Source: Bordetella petrii
GTDB lineage: Bacteria; Pseudomonadota; Gammaproteobacteria; Burkholderiales; Burkholderiaceae_B
Assembly (NCBI GenBank): GCA_017745595.1
Contig: WMBV01000022.1
Span: forward strand, 53,136 to 117,135
Direction of reading: 5' to 3'
DNA: 64,000 bases
Within the stretch, counting starts at the first letter, position 1. Each line of letters opens with the position of its first letter. This document shows, in pieces, positions 25,533 through 34,898 of the stretch. The notes under the pieces were generated by a model that ran no database searches, was not told the DNA's origin, and saw nothing but the letters and a program-made list of their open reading frames with translations. The position numbers and the translations under genes were made by a program.

Positions 25533-26315
25533 TCAGGCCAGGTCCAGCGTGGCCACCACCGGCGTGTGATCCGACGGCTGCTCGTTGGCGCGCGGTTCTT
25601 TATCGATGACGCAGGCCATGCAGCGCTGCGCCAGCGCTTGCGACAGCAGAATATGGTCGATGCGCAGGCCCGCGTTGCGGCGGAAGGCGAACATGCGGTA
25701 GTCCCACCAGCTGAACGATTTCTCGGGCTGGTCGAACAGCCGGAACGAGTCGGTCAGTCCCAGGTCGAGCAAAGCGCGAAAGGCCGCGCGCTCGGGCTCG
25801 GACACCAACACCTGGCCTTCCCATTTGGCGGGGTTGTGCACGTCTTCGTCGGCGGGCGCCACGTTGTAATCGCCCAGCACGGCCAGCCGCGGGTACGCCT
25901 GCATTTCTTCGGCCAGCCAGCCGTGCAACTGCCGGAACCAGTCGAGCTTGTATACGTATTTGTCGGAATCGAGCGACTGCCCGTTGGGACAGTAGGCGCT
26001 GATGACCCGCACGTCGCCGGCGGGCGAGGGCAGGGTCACAGCCAGCAGGCGCTGTTGCGGATCGTCCATGCCCGGGATGTTGCGCACCATGGCCGAGCCG
26101 GGCTCGCGCGACAGGATCGCCACGCCGTTATAGGTTTTCTGGCCGGCCCACGCCGCGTGATAGCCCATTTGCGTAAAGGCATCGAGCGGGAAGTTTTCGT
26201 CGGTGAGCTTCAGCTCTTGCAGGCAAAGCGCATCGACGGGATTGGCGGCCAGCCAGTTCAGCACTTGCGGCAGGCGGACTTTCAGCGAATTGATATTCCA
26301 GGTGGCGAGTTTCAC
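25533..26315 (-). CDS. xth: Exodeoxyribonuclease III
   Basis: A 260-aa Mg2+-dependent AP endonuclease / 3'-5' exonuclease acting in base-excision repair. Seen: the EEP fold motifs in order: [11 protein letters not shown] (Asn7), LCLQELKL (Glu about 34), SAYCPNG, the catalytic [13 protein letters not shown], and the terminal SDHTPV (Asp-His). Monocistronic and leftward; ATTTTATTATACAA around 26332-26345 (minus strand) probably carries its promoter. Confidence 0.95.
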   Translation of the reverse strand: MKLATWNINSLKVRLPQVLNWLAANPVDALCLQELKLTDENFPLDAFTQMGYHAAWAGQKTYNGVAILSREPGSAMVRNIPGMDDPQQRLLAVTLPSPAGDVRVISAYCPNGQSLDSDKYVYKLDWFRQLHGWLAEEMQAYPRLAVLGDYNVAPADEDVHNPAKWEGQVLVSEPERAAFRALLDLGLTDSFRLFDQPEKSFSWWDYRMFAFRRNAGLRIDHILLSQALAQRCMACVIDKEPRANEQPSDHTPVVATLDLA

Positions 26316-26539
26316 AATCCGTTTAACTTATTGATTTGTATAATAAAATGATATTCGTGTCGGGCAAGTTGTAGATGCCCCAATAAATACCCCCATCTAC
26401 GCGAACTGCCTGGATGGGGGGATTGTGCAGCGGGTGAACCCTAGATTAGCAGCTTTACGGCGCCGGATGCTGCATGGATGGCCTGCGCGTTGCACACGAA
26501 TCGCGTGCCGCCGTGGCGCGCCGCGCAAGGGCTGGGGCA
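26316..26539. other. Gap between xth and the LysE gene
   Basis: 224 bp without a supported gene. The xth promoter region is A/T-rich. A short inverted repeat (CCCCCATC near 26391 with GATGGGGG near 26413) is the only other structure. It marks the left edge of the lower-GC cassette. Confidence 0.4.
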
Positions 26540-27157
26540 CTACATCAATTTCTGCGTGAAGGCCAGTTGTGCCGCGAGGCCCGCAAAAGCGGCCGCGAAT
26601 CCGCGCCGCATCCAGGTCTGAACGGTAGTGCCGGCCAAAACATGCTGGCGTATCGCAGCGGCGAACGCGCCATAGGCGGCAAAGATCACGAAAGTCAGCG
26701 CCATGAATACCAAACTCAGTTCCGTCATCCGGTACACGGGTGCTGCCTCATTCAAACTGACGAATTGGGGCAGGAAGGCGAAGAAGAAAATAGAGAGCTT
26801 GGGATTGAGCAGATTGATGAGAATCGCGGAAACGATTAACCGCCTGGCGCTCTTACCCCCAGCCTTGCCGTTCAAGCTCGGCATGCCGCGATCACGGAAC
26901 ATTCTCCAGGCCATGTAGAGCAGATAAGCAACGCCGAGGTACTTAAGAATCTGGAAGGCCGCCGCGCTGGTGTGAAGCAGCGCGGCGAGCCCGCTGATTG
27001 CCGCCAACAGGTGGGGGACAATGCCGAGTGTGCAGCCGAAGGCGGCCAGAAGGCTGGCGCGCGGGCCGTCCGAGAATCCGGCCGCCACGGTGTAGATCGC
27101 ACCTGTGCCCGGCGAAGCTGCGATCACCAGCGCAGTAAGGAAGAATTCGAGTGTCAT
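26540..27157 (-). CDS. LysE/RhtB-family amino-acid exporter
   Basis: A 205-aa membrane protein with about six helices. Seen: the family motif ASPGTGAIYTVAAGFSDGPRASLLAAFGCTLGIV at residues 14-47, which carries the conserved Gly/Asp pattern of LysE/RhtB transporters, then helices through LLNPKLSIFFFAFLPQFV. Exports an amino acid or analogue by proton antiport; the substrate is unknown. Its ATG overlaps the stop of the B3/B4 gene, so the two are translationally coupled. Base composition is less GC-rich than its neighbours. Confidence 0.9.
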   Translation of the reverse strand: MTLEFFLTALVIAASPGTGAIYTVAAGFSDGPRASLLAAFGCTLGIVPHLLAAISGLAALLHTSAAAFQILKYLGVAYLLYMAWRMFRDRGMPSLNGKAGGKSARRLIVSAILINLLNPKLSIFFFAFLPQFVSLNEAAPVYRMTELSLVFMALTFVIFAAYGAFAAAIRQHVLAGTTVQTWMRRGFAAAFAGLAAQLAFTQKLM

Positions 27158-27831
27158 CGTGGTTTCACGGTTTTCAACGCGCAGCCGGGCCAGGTGATTC
27201 TCAGAGCTTCACCGAGCTCCGACATGAGGCTGGCAACATCGCTTTCGGCCGTTTCGTGCAGAGCCTCCGCGACGATCAGCGCGCAATTGCTGCTTGAACG
27301 GATGGCAGATAAACCGCTCTGGCGGTTTGTCCATCGTCGCGCATGTGCGCGACGGGCTTCATCCGCGAAGATGATCTCCCCAGGATCGGGATGCTCGGTT
27401 TCTCCCGAGAAGGCTTCATAGACTTCATCGCCTTGCGCGAGCCGCACGGTCAGCGCGCCAGTGATCCTGCCGGTATCGAACACCGCAATGGGGATAGCGA
27501 AAGCAAGCGATGCCGCGTTGCAGAGGTCGATCAATGGATGCAGTACAGGCAGCGCCCCCTCTTTGCGGTAGCGCCGCAGCAGGGCTTCAGAAGCACAGCG
27601 GTACTGCGTGGGCTTGATTCCCATCGCGGAGAAGGCGCGACGCCATGCTTGAATCTCGGCAAACTCGGCTTCGCTGCTGGCGGCAAGGCGTTGATCGGCA
27701 ATGCTCTTGAATCTTGAGATTTCGGAGGCGGAATCCGCCTTGGCGTCGATTTTTTCCAGGAGAAAAACACCGGAGCAAAGCTGTGGAAAGCGGGATCGGA
27801 TGTCGGAAGCGTAGAAGAACTGGAATGGCAT
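27154..27831 (-). CDS. Stand-alone B3/B4-domain (tRNA-editing-like) protein
   Basis: A 225-aa protein made of one B3/B4 domain, the module that hydrolyses mischarged tRNA in phenylalanyl-tRNA synthetase beta subunits. Seen: AWRRAFSAMGIKPTQYRCASEALLRRY, PLIDLCNAASLAFAIPIAVFD and a C-terminal half with GEIIFADEARRAHARRW. A start at MPFQFF (27831) is preferred over an ATG ten residues upstream. Free-standing copies may act as trans-editing or amino-acid-sensing proteins; few are tested. Overlaps the LysE gene by 4 bp and follows an AraC gene on the same strand. Confidence 0.83.
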   Translation of the reverse strand: MPFQFFYASDIRSRFPQLCSGVFLLEKIDAKADSASEISRFKSIADQRLAASSEAEFAEIQAWRRAFSAMGIKPTQYRCASEALLRRYRKEGALPVLHPLIDLCNAASLAFAIPIAVFDTGRITGALTVRLAQGDEVYEAFSGETEHPDPGEIIFADEARRAHARRWTNRQSGLSAIRSSSNCALIVAEALHETAESDVASLMSELGEALRITWPGCALKTVKPR

Positions 27832-27904
27832 GTCAGTAGCCCGGTCATAACTCCGAACCACTATGCCCGATGCGTTCTCGCCTCGTCTTGAACGAAATTG
27901 CGGA

Positions 27905-28714
27905 TCAGTTCATGGCTGCGGCGTAGAGCCCTGGAGACATGCCGTAGGTACGGACGAAAAGCCGGGTCAAGTGACTCTGGTCTGCGAAACCGGATACCTG
28001 TGCCGCCTCGGCAAGGGTCACTCCCGCGGCGATCAGCCTTCGCGCTTTTTGGAGCCTGCGCTGTACCAAATAGGCATGTGGTGTCAGACCCGTGACCTTT
28101 GAAAAACCTCGGATAAGTTGAAATTGGCTGATACCACTGATTTCAGCCAGCTCATTCAGTGAGATCGGCTCCGTTGGAGCATCGTCGATGCGGGTGCGGG
28201 CCAGTTCGACACCTTTAGGCGCTCCGCGGGTCTCCGTTTGATAGCCCCTGTCGATCAGCCGGGTCAGGAGCAGCAGAAGATTCTCGCGCGCCTCGATTTC
28301 GCTATACCCGCCTTGTGGATCTGTGATGGCACGAAAAAGCGAGGCGAAGCGGGCCGCGGACACCGGATCGCACATCACAGGGTGCATCAGTTCTGCGTCG
28401 CGGGTCACGCCATCCGTCAAGTCTCCAATCGTGCTGGCCAGTGTCGCGGGGTCGAAATACAGCATCCGCCATTCGCGACCGCTTTCGCCAAGCGGCGTAC
28501 CGTCATGAACTTCTCCGGGATTGACGGTAATGATGTCTCCGGCCTTGGCTTCAACGATCCCGCGTCCACTCAAGGATTTCTGCGCGCCGCGCAGGATGAC
28601 ACCCATGCCGTATTGGTCATGGGTGTGACGGCCGAATGCATGAGTGGTGTCGGCGGCTACCGCCTCCACTCCCTTGATCCGGCATCGAGCTATCTTGAAC
28701 CGTCCTCTTGCCAT
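27905..28714 (-). CDS. AraC-family transcriptional regulator
   Basis: A 269-aa regulator. Seen: an N-terminal cupin sensor (residues about 10-110, with HTHDQYGMGVI and NPGEVHDG) and a C-terminal pair of helix-turn-helix motifs (about 165-265: LAEISGISQFQLIRGFSKVTGLTPHAYLVQRRL, AEAAQVSGFADQSHLTRLF). This layout is usual for AraC proteins that control an adjacent LysE-type exporter. The B3/B4 and LysE genes lie 73 bp downstream on the same strand. Confidence 0.92.
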   Translation of the reverse strand: MARGRFKIARCRIKGVEAVAADTTHAFGRHTHDQYGMGVILRGAQKSLSGRGIVEAKAGDIITVNPGEVHDGTPLGESGREWRMLYFDPATLASTIGDLTDGVTRDAELMHPVMCDPVSAARFASLFRAITDPQGGYSEIEARENLLLLLTRLIDRGYQTETRGAPKGVELARTRIDDAPTEPISLNELAEISGISQFQLIRGFSKVTGLTPHAYLVQRRLQKARRLIAAGVTLAEAAQVSGFADQSHLTRLFVRTYGMSPGLYAAAMN

Positions 28715-28819
28715 GACTCGAGATTACAACGAACCGACCGATGCTGCGCTGGGCTCTATGGACGGAAATCTTCCGAAGGTGCAATGACCAGGGCCTGGGC
28801 CGAGCTGTCAGCCTTTACC

Positions 28820-28850
28820 GGTGTCTGACACCCTGCGGGAGTCAGACACC
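28820..28850 (+). repeat. 31-bp dispersed palindrome, forward form
   Basis: An exact consensus copy in the gap between the amino-acid ABC operon and the AraC cassette; an opposed relative lies 17 bp to the right. Confidence 0.92.
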
Positions 28851-28867
28851 TGGGCGGAGCGTGGCCG

Positions 28868-28896
28868 GGTGTCAGGCTCCGCAGGTGCCTGACACC
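28868..28896 (-). repeat. Palindrome family, GTCAGG variant
   Basis: A 29-bp copy with GGTGTCAGGC and GCCTGACACC arms and a shortened TCCGCAGGT core. It forms an opposed pair with the copy at 28820. Confidence 0.8.
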
Positions 28897-28925
28897 GGGG
28901 GCGGGGCGTGGTGCGCTTGCGCGGC

Positions 28926-29669
28926 CTATTGCGTCAGGGTGGAAATGAACGCCGCGGTGCGCGCATCGCGCGGGCGGCTGAACAGGTCGGCCGAGGGGCC
29001 GGACTCGACCACGCGGCCGTCTTGCAGGAATACGGCCTCGCGCGAAATCGCGGCGGCCAGGCGCAGGTCGTGGGTGGCCATCAGCATGGTCATGCCTTCG
29101 CCGGCCAGTTGCTTGAGCACGTCGACCACTTCGGCGGCCAGACCCGGGTCCAGCGCCGAAGTGGGCTCATCGCACAACAGCACGCGCGGCGACGGGGCCA
29201 GGGCCCGCGCGATCGCGACCCGCTGCTGCTGTCCGCCCGACAGGTTCAGCGGCCAGGCGTCGGCCTTGTCCTGCATGCCGACCTTGGCCAGCAGTTCGCG
29301 GGCGCGCTCGCGCGCGCGCGGCCGGGCCCATTTCTGCACCGTGACCAGGCCTTCCATGACGTTGTCGATGACGGTCTGGTGCGGAAACAGCTGGAAATTC
29401 TGGAACACCATGCCGGTCTGCCTGCGCACTCGCTGGATGGCGTCGCGGTCGGGCTTGCGGCGCGGCTCGAAATGCAGGGTTTCGGCGCCCAGCTGCAGGG
29501 TGCCGCCTTCGGGGATCTCGAGCAGGTTCACGCAGCGCAGCAAGGTGCTCTTGCCGCTGCCCGACGGACCGATCAGCGCCGTGACGCTGCCTTCGGCGAT
29601 GGCGACGCTGACCTGGTCCAGGACATGGTTCTCGCCGAAGAATTTGTCGATCTGCGTCAGCGAGATCAT
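28926..29669 (-). CDS. Polar amino-acid ABC transporter ATP-binding protein
   Basis: A 247-aa ATPase of the GlnQ/HisP/TcyN class. Seen: Walker A GPSGSGKST near residue 34, Q-loop FQNFQLFPHQT, signature LNLSGGQQQR, Walker B VLLCDEPTSALDP and the H-loop MATHDL. The start at 29669 overlaps the permease stop by 4 bp. Works with the permease and binding protein upstream to import an amino acid, most likely cystine or another polar amino acid. Confidence 0.93.
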   Translation of the reverse strand: MISLTQIDKFFGENHVLDQVSVAIAEGSVTALIGPSGSGKSTLLRCVNLLEIPEGGTLQLGAETLHFEPRRKPDRDAIQRVRRQTGMVFQNFQLFPHQTVIDNVMEGLVTVQKWARPRARERARELLAKVGMQDKADAWPLNLSGGQQQRVAIARALAPSPRVLLCDEPTSALDPGLAAEVVDVLKQLAGEGMTMLMATHDLRLAAAISREAVFLQDGRVVESGPSADLFSRPRDARTAAFISTLTQ

Positions 29670-30346
29670 CGGGCCCTCTCGGAAAATACCGCGTGCTGGC
29701 CGAAGCGGCGTTCCAGCCGTACCTGCGCGGCCGACAGCACCGAGCTGAAGACCAGGTAAATAAGCGCGGCTTCGGCGTAAAGAATGAGCGGTTCGTAGGT
29801 CACCGCGGCGATGCGCTGGGCGGCCTGGAAGATTTCGGGCACCGTCAGCACCGCCGCCAGCGAAGTGTCTTTGACCAGCGAGATGAATGAATTCGCCAGC
29901 GGCGGCACGGCCACGCGCGCTGCTTGCGGCAGCACGGTGCGCCGCAGCGCCTGTCCGCGCGTCATGCTGAGCGAATAGGCCGCTTCCCACTGGCCCTTGG
30001 GAATGGATTCGATGGCGCCGCGTATGACTTCGGAATTGTAGGCGCCTACGTTCAGCGTGAAGCCGATCAGCGCGGCGGGCAGCGGATCGAGCACGATGCC
30101 CACGCTGGGCAGCCCATAGAAAATCACGAACAACTGCACCAGCAGCGGCGTGCCGCGGATCAGCCACACATAGAAGCGCACCAGCGCCACCAGGGGCGCC
30201 GGCCCGAACAGCCGGATCAGCGCCACGACGAACGCCAGCACCAGCCCGCCGGCGAACGACAGCAGCGTCAGCGGCACCGTGAACAACAGGCCCGCGCGCA
30301 GCAGGGGCCAGAACGAATCGATCATCAACTGCAGCCAGGCGGGCAC
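29666..30346 (-). CDS. Polar amino-acid ABC transporter permease
   Basis: A 226-aa inner-membrane permease with five predicted helices. Seen: the HisMQ-family signature FYVWLIRGTPLLVQLFVIFYGLP and the EAA coupling loop (QWEAAYSLSMTRGQALRRTVLPQA). The family forms homodimers with a GlnQ-type ATPase. The binding-protein gene ends 55 bp upstream. Confidence 0.93.
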   Translation of the reverse strand: MPAWLQLMIDSFWPLLRAGLLFTVPLTLLSFAGGLVLAFVVALIRLFGPAPLVALVRFYVWLIRGTPLLVQLFVIFYGLPSVGIVLDPLPAALIGFTLNVGAYNSEVIRGAIESIPKGQWEAAYSLSMTRGQALRRTVLPQAARVAVPPLANSFISLVKDTSLAAVLTVPEIFQAAQRIAAVTYEPLILYAEAALIYLVFSSVLSAAQVRLERRFGQHAVFSERAR

Positions 30347-30401
30347 GATGGCGAGGAGTCCTGTGTGTCGGTCGGGGCGGGGCGGGCGGCGTGGGCCAGG
30401 G

Positions 30402-31184
30402 TTACTGGGCGGAAAGGTCGGTGCCGAAGTACTTCATCGAGATGTTCTTGTAGGTGCCGTCGGCTTTCATGCCGGCCAGCGCCTTGTTGATGGCCTCGCG
30501 CAGCTGCGGGTTGCCCTGGCGGATCAGCACGCCCGATTCGCTGAATTCGGCGCTCTTGTCGCTGTCGACGATCTTCACCTTGGCGTTGGGCTTGTGCTTT
30601 TTGAAGTCCAGGAACGACAGGTTGTCGTTGATGGTGGCATCGACCCGGCCCGAGGTCAGCAGGTCGATGCTTTCATTGAAGCCCTGCACCGCCACGACCT
30701 GCGCGCCGTATTTTTGCGCCAGCTTGCCGAAGTTGCTGGTCAGCGTGTTGGCCGAACGCTTGCCTTTCAGGTCGGCGAAGCTCTTGATGGCGGTGTTGTC
30801 GTCGCGCACGATCAGCACCGCTTGCGAGGCGATGTACGGATCCGAGAAATCGTATTTGGCCTTGCGGGCGTCGGTGATGCCCACCTGGTTGATGACGGCG
30901 TCGTAGCGCTTGACGTCCAGGCCGGCGATCAGGCCGTCCCATTTGCCTTCCACGAATTCGGCCTTGACGCCCAGGCGCTCGGCGATGGCCCGCCCGATCT
31001 CGACGTCGAAGCCGGTGAGCTGGCCCGAGGCGTCGTGATACGTGAAGGGCGCATAGGTGCCTTCGGTGCCGATCTTGAAGACACCGGCCGATTTGATGGC
31101 GGCCAGGCCGTCCTGGGCGTGGGCGCCGACGGCCACGGTAAGCTGCAGCAGGCCGGCCAGCAGGATCGAGCGCAAGGGTTTCAT
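30402..31184 (-). CDS. Amino-acid ABC transporter substrate-binding protein (FliY/TcyJ-like)
   Basis: A 260-aa periplasmic protein of the family 3 solute-binding fold. Seen: signal peptide residues 1-23 (AVGAHA), then FKIGTEGTYAPFTYHD, GFDVEIGRAIAERLG, and the amino-acid-binding KWDGLIAGLDVKRYDAVINQVGIT and DFSDPYIASQAVLIV, closest in style to cystine receptors. The start at MKPLRS gives the clean signal peptide; a longer frame begins upstream. First gene of a leftward three-gene operon. Confidence 0.92.
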   Translation of the reverse strand: MKPLRSILLAGLLQLTVAVGAHAQDGLAAIKSAGVFKIGTEGTYAPFTYHDASGQLTGFDVEIGRAIAERLGVKAEFVEGKWDGLIAGLDVKRYDAVINQVGITDARKAKYDFSDPYIASQAVLIVRDDNTAIKSFADLKGKRSANTLTSNFGKLAQKYGAQVVAVQGFNESIDLLTSGRVDATINDNLSFLDFKKHKPNAKVKIVDSDKSAEFSESGVLIRQGNPQLREAINKALAGMKADGTYKNISMKYFGTDLSAQ

Positions 31185-31343
31185 GTCGTGCTCCGGTGAG
31201 TGGGTGTCGTGGCCCGGCAGCGGCGTTGCGGGCCGTGCGCGGCGCGGTAGGGCCACTGTAACAAGCAGCCCCTGTTTCCACCAAGCCCGGGGCCTCTCAA
31301 GAATATTCCTTTTCGACAGCAAGCGGCGGGCCGGCTTGCGGGC

Positions 31344-33611
31344 TCAGCGGGCGCGCAGCAGCCGCAGGCCGTTGGCCACGACCAGCAGGCTGGCGCCCAC
31401 GTCGGCGAACACCGCCATCCACAGGGTGGCGTGGCCGGTGGCCGCCAGCACCAGGAAGACCGCCTTGATGCCCAGCGCCAGCACGATGTTCTGCACCAGC
31501 ACCCGATGCGTGGCGCGCGACAGCTGCACGAATTGCCCGATCTTGCGCAGATCGTCGTCCATCAGCGCCACGTCGGCGGTTTCGATGGCCGTGCCGGTGC
31601 CGGCCGCGCCCATGGCGAAGCCGATATCGGCGCGCGCCAGGGCGGGGGCATCGTTGATGCCGTCGCCCACCATGCCGACTTTGCCCGCGGCGCCCAGCTT
31701 GGCTTGCACCGCGCGCAGTTTGTCTTCGGGCAGCAGGTCGCCGTGCGCTTCGTCGATGCCGGCCTGTTCCGCCACGGCCCTTGCCGTATGGGCGTTGTCG
31801 CCGGTCAGCATCAGGGTGCGCACGCCCAGTTTGTGCAGGGTGGCCACGGCCTCGGCGCTGCCCGGTTTCAGGGTGTCGGCCACGGCGGCCAGGGCCAGGA
31901 CGCGGGTGTCGTCGGCCAGCGCGATGGCCGATTTGCCTTGCTGTTCGTAAGCCTGCATGCGGGCCTGCAGCTCGGGCGTGGCCAGGCCGAGTTCGCGCAT
32001 CAGGCGCAGGTTGCCCAGGTGCAGGGTGGCCGCGCCGATGCGGCCGCGTACGCCGCGGCCGGGCAGGGCGGCGAAATCGCGCACCTCGAGCAGGGCGGCG
32101 GAATCGCCGGCATGGGCCTGTGCGACGGCGCGCGAAACGGGGTGGTCGGAACGCGCGGCCAGGCTGGCCGCCAGCAGCGCGGCCGGCTGCCCCGGCAGGT
32201 CGGCCAGCGTTTCCAGGTCGGTGCGGACGGGCTTGCCGTGCGTCAGCGTGCCGGTCTTGTCCAGCGCCAGCCAGGCCAGCCTGCGGCCTTCTTCCAGATA
32301 CACGCCGCCCTTGATCAAGATGCCGCGCCGCGCCGCGGCGGTCAGGCCGCTGACGATGCTGACCGGCGTGGAGATCACCAGCGCGCAGGGGCAGGCGATG
32401 ATCAGCAAGGCCAGGGCGCGATAAACGGCGTCCAGCCAGGGCTGGCCCCACAGCAGCGGCGGCACCACCGCCACCAGCGCGGCCAGCACCACGACGACCG
32501 GCGTGTACACCCGCGAGAAGCGGTCGATGAAGCGCTGGGTGGGCGCGCGCGCGCCCTGGGCCTGTTCGACCGCGTGGATGATGCGCGCCAGCGTGGTTTC
32601 GCCGGCCGCGGCGGTGACACGGTAGTCGAACGCGCCATGGGTGTTGACGGTACCGGCGTACACCACGTCGCCCACGGTTTTTTCCACCGGCAGGCTTTCG
32701 CCCGTGATGGGGGACTGGTCGACCGCCGAGCTGCCCTCGGCCACGGTGCCGTCGGCGGCGATGCGCTCGCCCGGGCGCACGCGCACCCAGTCGCCATGCT
32801 TCAGTTGCGTGACCGGCACTTCGGCCCACGAGCCGTCGGCCTGGCGGGCGGTGGCCACCTGGGGCGCCAGGTCGAGCAGGTCCCGCACCGCATGGCGCGC
32901 GCGGTCCAGGGCGCGCGCCTCGATCAGTTCGGCCACGTTGAACAGGAACATCACCATGGCCGCTTCGGGCCACTGGCCGATCAGTACCGCGCCGGTGACG
33001 GCAATGCTCATCAGGGCGTTGATGTTCAGGTTGCCGTTGCGCAGCGCGATCCAGCCCTTGCGATAGGTGCCCAGCCCGCAAGCCAGGATGGCGGCCACGG
33101 CGAGCACGGCGGCCACGGCCGTGGGCAGGGCCGCGAAATGCGCGGCCTCCGACAGCGCCGCCAGCACCCCGCCCGCGGCCAGCCAGTAGGCGGTGCGCCG
33201 GCGGCGTTCCGGGGGCGCAGTGGCGGCCGCGTCTTGCGCCAGCAGCTCGGGCGTCATGTCCAGCGACTTGATCGCCGCCACCACGCGGTCCAGCGCGCCG
33301 TCGGCGTGCGCCACCGTCAGCACCCGCTGCATCAGGTTGAAATGCATGCCGTGCACACCCGGCAGGTTGGCCAGTTTTTTGCGGATCAGGGTTTCTTCGG
33401 TGGGGCAGTCCATCTGGCCGATGCGCAGCCGCGCCAGTTGCTGGCCCGGGCCGGCGCGCAGCGGCGCCGCGTCGGCGCGGTCGCCGGCGTGGGCGTGCCC
33501 CGCGGCGTGATCGTGGGCATGGCCGTGATCATGGCCGTCGCCGTGCCCGGCGGGCGGGCCGGCATGGTCGTGCGCGCAGCAGGTGGCGGCCTTGGAAGCG
33601 GAAGTGGGCAT
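31344..33611 (-). CDS. Zn2+/Cd2+/Pb2+-exporting P1B-type ATPase
   Basis: A 755-aa heavy-metal pump. Seen: a His-rich N-terminal tail (residues about 12-45, repeated HDH/HAH), a heavy-metal domain whose MDCPTEE replaces a CxxC, six to eight helices with [10 protein letters not shown] (the CPC of group P1B-2), phosphorylation motif [16 protein letters not shown] and hinge [11 protein letters not shown]. The MDCPTEE and CPC pattern is that of ZntA/CadA/PbrA rather than copper pumps. The start at MPTSASK is chosen because the region upstream belongs to the MerR-type promoter. Divergent from its regulator. Confidence 0.92.
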   Translation of the reverse strand: MPTSASKAATCCAHDHAGPPAGHGDGHDHGHAHDHAAGHAHAGDRADAAPLRAGPGQQLARLRIGQMDCPTEETLIRKKLANLPGVHGMHFNLMQRVLTVAHADGALDRVVAAIKSLDMTPELLAQDAAATAPPERRRRTAYWLAAGGVLAALSEAAHFAALPTAVAAVLAVAAILACGLGTYRKGWIALRNGNLNINALMSIAVTGAVLIGQWPEAAMVMFLFNVAELIEARALDRARHAVRDLLDLAPQVATARQADGSWAEVPVTQLKHGDWVRVRPGERIAADGTVAEGSSAVDQSPITGESLPVEKTVGDVVYAGTVNTHGAFDYRVTAAAGETTLARIIHAVEQAQGARAPTQRFIDRFSRVYTPVVVVLAALVAVVPPLLWGQPWLDAVYRALALLIIACPCALVISTPVSIVSGLTAAARRGILIKGGVYLEEGRRLAWLALDKTGTLTHGKPVRTDLETLADLPGQPAALLAASLAARSDHPVSRAVAQAHAGDSAALLEVRDFAALPGRGVRGRIGAATLHLGNLRLMRELGLATPELQARMQAYEQQGKSAIALADDTRVLALAAVADTLKPGSAEAVATLHKLGVRTLMLTGDNAHTARAVAEQAGIDEAHGDLLPEDKLRAVQAKLGAAGKVGMVGDGINDAPALARADIGFAMGAAGTGTAIETADVALMDDDLRKIGQFVQLSRATHRVLVQNIVLALGIKAVFLVLAATGHATLWMAVFADVGASLLVVANGLRLLRAR

Positions 33612-33646
33612 GAGAAAAGGTCCTGTCCATTTCTGGTGATGGCCTG

Positions 33647-33677
33647 ATTGCACACCCTGGAGTTACTATAGGGTCAA
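33647..33677 (-). promoter_or_regulatory. MerR-type promoter/operator of the metal ATPase
   Basis: Reading leftward: -35 TTGACC, a 19-bp spacer holding the dyad ACCCT-ATAGTAACTCC-AGGGT, and -10 TGCAAT. The over-long spacer and central palindrome are the hallmark of promoters that MerR proteins untwist on metal binding. The MerR gene begins 38 bp to the right in the opposite direction. Confidence 0.8.
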
Positions 33678-33715
33678 GGACGCCCGTTCCGGGCGCCCGA
33701 TTGACCGGAGGCCCC

Positions 33716-34150
33716 ATGAAAATCGGTGAACTCGCCAAGGCGGCCGGCACGACCGTCGAAACCGTGCGCTATTACGAAAAAGAAGGGCTGCTGGCCGCGC
33801 CCGAGCGCGGGTTGAACAATTACCGCAGCTACGGCGCCGCGCACCTGGAGCGCCTGCGCCTGATCCGCAATTGCCGGGCGCTGGACATGACCCAGGAAGA
33901 AATCCGCGCCATTCTGCAGCTGGCCGACAATCACGGGGCCGGCTGCGGGCCGATCAACGAGCTGTTCGACGAGCACATCGCCCACGTCGATGCGCGCATC
34001 GCCGAGCTGGCGCAATTGAAGACCCAGCTGGCCGAGCTGCGCCAACGCTGCCTGTCGGCGCGCCCCGATACCGACGACTGCGGCATTTTGCACGGCTTGT
34101 CCGAGATGCAGGTGGAGGAACGGCCCGAACGCCACACCCACCTGGGCTGA
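33716..34150 (+). CDS. MerR-family metal-responsive regulator (CadR/PbrR type)
   Basis: A 144-aa MerR protein. Seen: winged helix (residues 1-70: MKIGELAKAAGTTVETVRYYEKEGLL), dimerisation helix (about 80-112) and cysteines at 77, 112 and 122, the three-Cys pattern of CadR and PbrR that binds Cd2+, Pb2+ or Zn2+. A His-containing C-terminal tail (HTH) is present. It is divergent from the P1B-ATPase it should activate. Confidence 0.92.
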   Translation: MKIGELAKAAGTTVETVRYYEKEGLLAAPERGLNNYRSYGAAHLERLRLIRNCRALDMTQEEIRAILQLADNHGAGCGPINELFDEHIAHVDARIAELAQLKTQLAELRQRCLSARPDTDDCGILHGLSEMQVEERPERHTHLG

Positions 34151-34279
34151 CGGGCGGCGCCCCTATGGGCTCGCTGGCCGACGATGACCTTGCCCCGCGC
34201 GGGGGGATACGCCAGGTGGCGTGCCGGCCCGCGTATGATGAGAATGTTTCTCGAATAGATTGCAAAACCTACTCTTCCC

Positions 34280-34858
34280 ATGACAGCTTCCCCCTTGCAT
34301 GCCCTGACTTCCCGCCGCTCCATGAAATTCCTGCGCGCGCCCGCGCCCAAGCAGGAAGAACTGGACCAGATCCTGCAAGCCGCCATGAGCGCGCCCGACC
34401 ACGGCAAACTGCGTCCCTGGCGTTTTGTGTTGATTCGCGGCGAGGCCATCGGCCGGCTGGCCGATCGCGCGCTGGATGCGGTCAAGCGCAGCGGCGATCC
34501 GCGCATGACGCCCGAAAAAGAAAAGTCGGTGCGACTATGGATGAGCGAAGTGCCGCTGTTCGTGGGCCTGGCCCACAAGATCGACCACGACAATCCCAAG
34601 GTGCCCGAGCAAGAGCAACTGCTGGCCACGGGGGCGTCGGTGATGAACATCCTGAATGCCGTGCACATGCTGGGCTACGCGGCGTTCTGGAGCACCGGCA
34701 TGGGGACCTACCTGGAAGAGGTGCAGGAGACCCTGGGGCTGGACGCGCTGGACTACCGGTTTCTGGGGTTCCTGGCGATAGGCACGCCGGCTTGCGAGAT
34801 GGCCCCGGCCCATCGGCCGGATTATCGGGAGTTTGTCACGGAGTGGACGGGGGAATAA
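34280..34858 (+). CDS. Nitroreductase family protein (YdjA-like)
   Basis: A 192-aa FMN-dependent oxidoreductase. Seen: the YdjA-group RRSMKFLRAPAPKQEELDQILQAAMSAPDHGKLRPWRF, with Arg/Ser phosphate contacts to FMN, and YAAFWSTG and FLGFLAIGTP near the C-terminus. Physiological substrates of the minimal YdjA type are unclear. The gene is convergent with argH; the two are separated by the inverted pair of structured elements annotated below. Confidence 0.88.
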   Translation: MTASPLHALTSRRSMKFLRAPAPKQEELDQILQAAMSAPDHGKLRPWRFVLIRGEAIGRLADRALDAVKRSGDPRMTPEKEKSVRLWMSEVPLFVGLAHKIDHDNPKVPEQEQLLATGASVMNILNAVHMLGYAAFWSTGMGTYLEEVQETLGLDALDYRFLGFLAIGTPACEMAPAHRPDYREFVTEWTGE

Positions 34859-34898
34859 CACCGCGGGCGTTTGGGGCCTGAGTGTTGTGTTCTGGTCT

